NCBI GenBank assembly: GCA_046712825.1
Contig: JBKKCR010000276.1
Location: 1 to 8,685, forward strand
Direction of reading: 5' to 3'
Source: DATFGK01 sp046712825
Lineage (GTDB): Bacteria > Actinomycetota > AC-67
DNA length: 8,685 nt
Shown: one piece after another, positions 4,805-8,685 of the stretch
Numbering within the stretch: position 1 is the first letter of the stretch
Layout: the number at the start of each line of letters is the position of its first letter
Made by a program: the position numbers and the translations under genes
The notes under the pieces: generated by a model
What the model was told of the DNA's origin: nothing
The model's database searches: none
The model's input: only the letters and a program-made list of their open reading frames with translations

Positions 4805-7800
4805 GTGCGTCGTTCTGTGAGTCGTCGGCTCCTGCCTTGTTTCGCCGCCCTGATCATCGCCGCGGTGGTCGCACCCGCGATCCCGGCGAGCCGCTCTGCG
4901 TCGATCTCACTCAAAGGCCTCGGGCTGAACTACGACCTGAAGAAAGCACGCGCGGCGATGAGCAAAGCCGTCGACATGGTCGGCCCGGCTCCGAAGGCAC
5001 TGAACGACTACTTCAACACGCACCCGTTCTCCATGGCCCACACGCCGTCCGAGACCATGATGCGGACGCAGCCCGACGGCCGGGGCTTCGCCGTGCGGAT
5101 GCGCGATCTATCCGAAGGCGGCGGCCAGGTCACCCTCGACGGGCATCTCGTGGTCAAGGGTCGTGACGGCTGGTGGCGCTATGCGACGTGGGGAACGACG
5201 ACGAAGTTCAAGGCGACGAAGGCGGTCGTGCTGCGCGACAAGGCGCCGAAGGCCTCGCTCGCGAGCCGCATGCCGGCATCGGTCAAGGCCGGGCTCGCCG
5301 AGTACAACACCAACCGCGAAGCGATGCGCGAGTATCAGGCGTTCCGCGCGCGGAGCATCGCCGCGGCGGCCGCGGCCGCCGGCCAGCCGGTCGTGTTCAA
5401 GGTCCCGGTCCTGCTCTTCAAGGTGAACAACACACCGTTCCAGCCGGACAGCGTCGCGAAGAAGTTCCAGGATCAGTACAGCGGCATCGGGACCAGCCCG
5501 ACCGGAACCGTGACCGAGGTCTATCTCGAGCAGAGCTTCGGCAACATGGTCGTCGAGTTCGACGTCTACGGGCCCTACGACATCAGCATCTCGAACAACC
5601 CCGCTAACGACTGCTGGTACGGAACCGATGGTGGCCCCGTCCTCGGCGATCAGCTCGGCCTCGGCGGATACGGCGCGAAGGGCATGGCGCTCGAAGCGGT
5701 CCCCCAGGCAGACCTCGACGGCGTCGACTTCGCGCAGTACGACAACGACGGTGACAACTACATCGACTTCCTTATGACCGTGCACTCCGGTTCCGGAGCG
5801 GAGTCGACGGGTGACACCTGCGACGTTCACTCGCACTACTTCAACGGTCTGGGACCGGCTTTCGGCCTTCCCGCCGAGCCGACGCCGGTCACGACGGACG
5901 GCGTGATGGTCGGGGCGGCGATGACCGTGCCGGAGATCGACTCCGCGATCGGCGTCGTCGCGCACGAGCTGATGCACGCGCTCGGCGAGCCCGACTATTA
6001 CGGCAACGCGGGAACCGTCGGCCTCGGCGAATGGGACCTCGGTGCCGGCGGCTCGTGGCTCGGGATCCCTGCGCAGACGAATCCGATCCATTTCAACCCG
6101 GTCATGAAGATCAACTTCGGTTGGGTCAAGCCTCGGATCGTCTCGGCAACCTCGCTGAACCAGGTGTTACGCCCGCGGGCGAAATACCCCGAAGTCGTGG
6201 CAATCCCAACGCGCATCGAGAAAGCGGGCACACCAGGTGCTGCCGAGTGCGACAAGAATCCGATCGGAGTGAGGGCCGGCCAGAACAACGCTTTCTACGA
6301 CGCGAACGGCGACTGTCTCGCCGAAGGGTTCCTGATCGAGAACTTCTCGCGCAGCGCGGCAACGGAAAGCTTCAACTCGTGCGTCTATCAGCCGGCAGAC
6401 TTCGACCGCCAGGCGTACGCGTCGGGCCTCGCGATGTGGCACTGGGACTTCACGAACTATCAGTCACTCGGCAACAACAACGTGAAGCGCCCGATGCTCG
6501 ACCTCATGGAGTTCGACCGCCGGGACTCCACCCAAGACTTGACGCTCGGCATCACGCGCGGCGATCCACTCGATCTCTACTGGGGCGACCCGGTCGGGGC
6601 GAGCGGCGCCACGCAGCTATCTCCGAGCGTCGGCGACAGCATCGCGCCTCCGAGCGGGAGCCCATACACGGTCGCAGCAGCGCCGACTACATCGGCGAAC
6701 ACGCCGGAGTGGACGACGCCCAAGCTGCCTTTCGGCGTCCCGATGACCATTACGCTCAGCTGGGCCACCGAGAACGTCGACGACTGGGACCTGGCGGTCG
6801 AGCGCAAGGTCGGCGACACGTGGGTCGATTCCGGTTCGGATGGCGCCGCCCCGGCGTCGGGGCCTGAATCGGTTTCGTTCGTGTTCGAGCCGGGCACGAC
6901 GTACCGCGCCGTTGCCACGAACTTCCTTTCGGTTTCTCCGAACGCAGAGGTCTCGGTCGCATACGACACGACCGCTATCGTCCAGCTAGGGCCGGCGGGG
7001 ACGCGGGACAACACGTTCGCGCAAACCGGCTGGCAGTTCACCAACATCCGTCCCAACGGGTACACCGGCCTCGCGCACGCGGCCGAGGGCACGCCGATCA
7101 TGTTCGACATCATCAAGCACACCACATCCACGCTGGACGTGTCCGGCGACTTCCTGCGGCCGGCCACCGAGACCGCCGAACCGGTCATCGCCGGCAAGTC
7201 CGTGAAGCTCGCCACGATGCTCTACAACCACGGCATCAAGGCGGTCTCCGGGGCAACGATCGCGCTGTACGACACCGATCCCGCGAAGGGCGGCGCACCG
7301 CTCTCGGTGCTGAAGCGTGATCTGGGCGCGTACGCCCGCGTACCGGTGGTCTTCTCTTACACCCCCAAGGCGGGCTTGAACGAGCTGTATGTGAAGACGA
7401 CAGCGAACGGCGATCTGGTTTCGGGCAACGACGTCGTCCGCACCGAGCTCAACGCGAACCGCGGCGCGACGGCGGATCTCCTGATCGTCGACAACGACCG
7501 GAGCTGGGAGCGCGAGGACGCGATCGAAGCGGTCCTCCAGGGGCTCGGTGTTTCATATCACGTCGTCGAGGGCACGCCCTCGACTGCGACGATGAAGCCT
7601 TACAAGGCGGTCACCTGGATCACCACGACGGTTTCCGGAGCGAACGGCGTCATCTCTCCCGCGATGGCTGTTGCGATCTCGAAGTACCTCGACGGCGGCG
7701 GACGGTTCTGGTTCATGACCTCGCGGGCCATGAGCTACATGGCCGGGCCCGACCTCGCCCCGACGCTCGCCGGTTACTTCGGGCTGGAAGCCGCCAACAA

Positions 7801-8623
7801 CATGCTCAACTCACCGGGGACCGCGCAACGGATCACCAAGGTCGCAGGCGGTGCCGGCGATCTGACGCTAGGTTACGTCGACGGCCGCCCGTACCTCGAC
7901 TACGGCATCATGGCCGGAGGAGCGAAGGGGAAGGCCGAGGCGCTCTACAAGCATTCGCTCTTCCCCGACAACGTCATCGCGACACGCGTTACCGGTACCA
8001 GCGGCTTCCGCTCCGCCTATTCGTTCCCACTGGACATGATCCGGGGTGCGGCGGGACGCGTCGCGTTCACTAAGGAGATCCTCTCCTTCTTCGGGATCAG
8101 GACCGGCAGCGTCAAGCCGGCCGTGGCCTCGCTGAAGATCGAGCGCTTCGAGCACGTGCAGGTGCGTGAAGGTTGGACCGTCGCCGTCGGAGCCGTGGCT
8201 CCCGAAGGTGTCGCCGGTGTCGACCTCTTCTACCGCCCAGTCGGCGGCTTCGAGTACACGCGGCTGGCGCTCAAGTCTGCCGGCAGCGGCATGTACGAAG
8301 GCTCTATCCCGGCCTCGAAGATCGCCAACAACGGCATCGAGTACTTCGTGCGGATGACGACGGCCAGCGGCGCAGTTGTTGAGTCGGCCGGTGGCGAGAA
8401 GCGTCCGGACACCGCCAGCGCTGCCTACGGAGCCGCCGCCACGATCAAGTACGGCAAATGTGGAGCAGCGGCCGCGGCCGCGGTGAAGGGCACGAAGGTC
8501 AATCGGCCGGCTCCGGCGCCGGTGGGCCTGCCGGCAACGGGTGTTGGCGCGGGGCTCACCGGCCTGATCCCGATCGCCATCGCGGCCGCTTCGGCGCTGT
8601 GGCTTCGCAGGCGCTCAGGGTAG
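4805..8623 (+). CDS. Secreted, LPXTG-anchored M6 (immune inhibitor A-like) metalloprotease
   Basis: A 1272-residue predicted surface zinc protease. Residues 1 to about 31 form a signal peptide: basic MRRSVSRR, hydrophobic 12-26, small residues after. A propeptide (about 33-195) includes the M6-type stretch QPDG...DGHLVVKGRDGWWRYA. The catalytic domain (about 200-445) shows a calcium-type loop DNDGDNYID (313-321), the zinc motif HELMHALGEPDYY (387-399; H387, H391 ligands, E388 catalytic, D397 likely third ligand), then GEWDLGAGGSW and a KINFGW segment. Cysteines at 305-345 and 480-520 could form disulfides. Beta-rich accessory domains follow: about 630-725, a CARDB-like domain (about 790-885), a glutamine-amidotransferase-like domain (about 890-1100) lacking an obvious nucleophilic Cys, and an Ig-like domain (about 1109-1220). 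The C-terminus is a sorting signal: LPATG (1242-1246), hydrophobic 1251-1267, RRRSG. Sortase should therefore link it to peptidoglycan. Known M6 proteases degrade host or environmental proteins; the substrate here is unknown. It appears to be transcribed alone. Confidence 0.93.
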   Translation: MRRSVSRRLLPCFAALIIAAVVAPAIPASRSASISLKGLGLNYDLKKARAAMSKAVDMVGPAPKALNDYFNTHPFSMAHTPSETMMRTQPDGRGFAVRMRDLSEGGGQVTLDGHLVVKGRDGWWRYATWGTTTKFKATKAVVLRDKAPKASLASRMPASVKAGLAEYNTNREAMREYQAFRARSIAAAAAAAGQPVVFKVPVLLFKVNNTPFQPDSVAKKFQDQYSGIGTSPTGTVTEVYLEQSFGNMVVEFDVYGPYDISISNNPANDCWYGTDGGPVLGDQLGLGGYGAKGMALEAVPQADLDGVDFAQYDNDGDNYIDFLMTVHSGSGAESTGDTCDVHSHYFNGLGPAFGLPAEPTPVTTDGVMVGAAMTVPEIDSAIGVVAHELMHALGEPDYYGNAGTVGLGEWDLGAGGSWLGIPAQTNPIHFNPVMKINFGWVKPRIVSATSLNQVLRPRAKYPEVVAIPTRIEKAGTPGAAECDKNPIGVRAGQNNAFYDANGDCLAEGFLIENFSRSAATESFNSCVYQPADFDRQAYASGLAMWHWDFTNYQSLGNNNVKRPMLDLMEFDRRDSTQDLTLGITRGDPLDLYWGDPVGASGATQLSPSVGDSIAPPSGSPYTVAAAPTTSANTPEWTTPKLPFGVPMTITLSWATENVDDWDLAVERKVGDTWVDSGSDGAAPASGPESVSFVFEPGTTYRAVATNFLSVSPNAEVSVAYDTTAIVQLGPAGTRDNTFAQTGWQFTNIRPNGYTGLAHAAEGTPIMFDIIKHTTSTLDVSGDFLRPATETAEPVIAGKSVKLATMLYNHGIKAVSGATIALYDTDPAKGGAPLSVLKRDLGAYARVPVVFSYTPKAGLNELYVKTTANGDLVSGNDVVRTELNANRGATADLLIVDNDRSWEREDAIEAVLQGLGVSYHVVEGTPSTATMKPYKAVTWITTTVSGANGVISPAMAVAISKYLDGGGRFWFMTSRAMSYMAGPDLAPTLAGYFGLEAANNMLNSPGTAQRITKVAGGAGDLTLGYVDGRPYLDYGIMAGGAKGKAEALYKHSLFPDNVIATRVTGTSGFRSAYSFPLDMIRGAAGRVAFTKEILSFFGIRTGSVKPAVASLKIERFEHVQVREGWTVAVGAVAPEGVAGVDLFYRPVGGFEYTRLALKSAGSGMYEGSIPASKIANNGIEYFVRMTTASGAVVESAGGEKRPDTASAAYGAAATIKYGKCGAAAAAAVKGTKVNRPAPAPVGLPATGVGAGLTGLIPIAIAAASALWLRRRSG

Positions 8624-8658
8624 GTGGTTCGGTTTCCCAGTTTTGAGGAGTCTGACCG

Positions 8659-8685
8659 GTGCCTAGTGTTTCCGCCGTGAAGGGC
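8659..8685 (+). CDS. Possible start of a further gene, cut by the window edge
   Basis: GAGGAG at 8645-8650 is followed after 8 bases by a GTG at 8659, and nine codons (MPSVSAVKG if GTG is read as Met) stay open to the right edge. It lies 35 bases after the protease stop on the same strand, so it could be co-transcribed with it. The stretch is far too short to identify a product, and the call rests only on ribosome-site spacing. Confidence 0.35.

Noticed and set aside
4753..5166. Plus-strand open frame starting MAGKFAF upstream of and overlapping the protease
   Set aside because: It runs out of frame into the signal-peptide region, has no ribosome site and becomes Arg-rich; treated as chance.
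5358..5384. GCGGCC-rich tract that looks like a simple repeat (a similar one near 8464-8482)
   Set aside because: It encodes alanine-rich linkers in the protease; codon bias towards GCG/GCC explains it without a repeat element.
5108..6091. 327-codon minus-strand open frame opposite the protease catalytic domain
   Set aside because: Arg/Val/Asp-rich composition and full overlap with the M6 domain mark it as a shadow frame.
1..8685. CRISPR array, tRNA genes, transposon ends or phage genes
   Set aside because: No spaced direct-repeat array, cloverleaf-like sequence, transposase or integrase motif was seen in any region.

Overview
The window reads as chromosomal DNA from a high-GC bacterium, most likely an uncultured member of the Actinomycetota. 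The grounds are the strong G/C preference at third codon positions, GTG starts, a TIGR03084-type metal-binding protein (a family known mainly from actinobacteria), and an LPXTG sortase substrate. Genus or order cannot be assigned from the sequence. No tRNA, rRNA, CRISPR array, insertion sequence or phage gene was seen. All full genes look intact.

Left part, minus strand (1-2619). Transcription runs right to left: etfB, then etfA sharing one base with it (TGATG), then after 72 bases an AAA/LuxR-type ATPase gene that runs off the left edge. EtfBA is the soluble flavoprotein that carries electrons from acyl-CoA and related dehydrogenases to the membrane. No dehydrogenase or ETF-quinone oxidoreductase lies next to it. 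The ATPase has textbook Walker A and LHWAD-type Walker B motifs and is probably an independent regulator.

Middle, plus strand (2620-4632). A 163-base divergent intergenic region carries a 17-base-spaced direct repeat and weak promoter-like hexamers. It separates etfB from a compact three-gene operon: a TIGR03084/DinB-MDMPI-like metalloprotein, an APIP/MtnB-type methylthioribulose-1-phosphate dehydratase, and a small one-domain cupin. Gaps are 7 and 10 bases, and a GC-rich hairpin terminator follows. MtnB belongs to methionine salvage. The neighbouring cupin has the metal-binding pattern also used by acireductone dioxygenase, a later enzyme of that pathway, so a linked role is possible but unproven.

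Right part, plus strand (4633-8623). After a leader with several small inverted repeats comes one very large gene. It encodes a secreted 1272-residue M6 (immune inhibitor A-like) zinc metalloprotease with signal peptide, M6-type propeptide, HExxH catalytic domain, a calcium-type Asp loop, several beta-rich accessory domains, a glutamine-amidotransferase-like domain and a C-terminal LPATG sorting signal. It is predicted to be attached to the cell wall by sortase. A possible further gene starts with GTG at 8659 and is cut by the right edge.

I do not see a clearly new defence or mobile system. The most unusual items are the wall-anchored multidomain M6 protease with its structured leader and the mtnB-cupin pairing.
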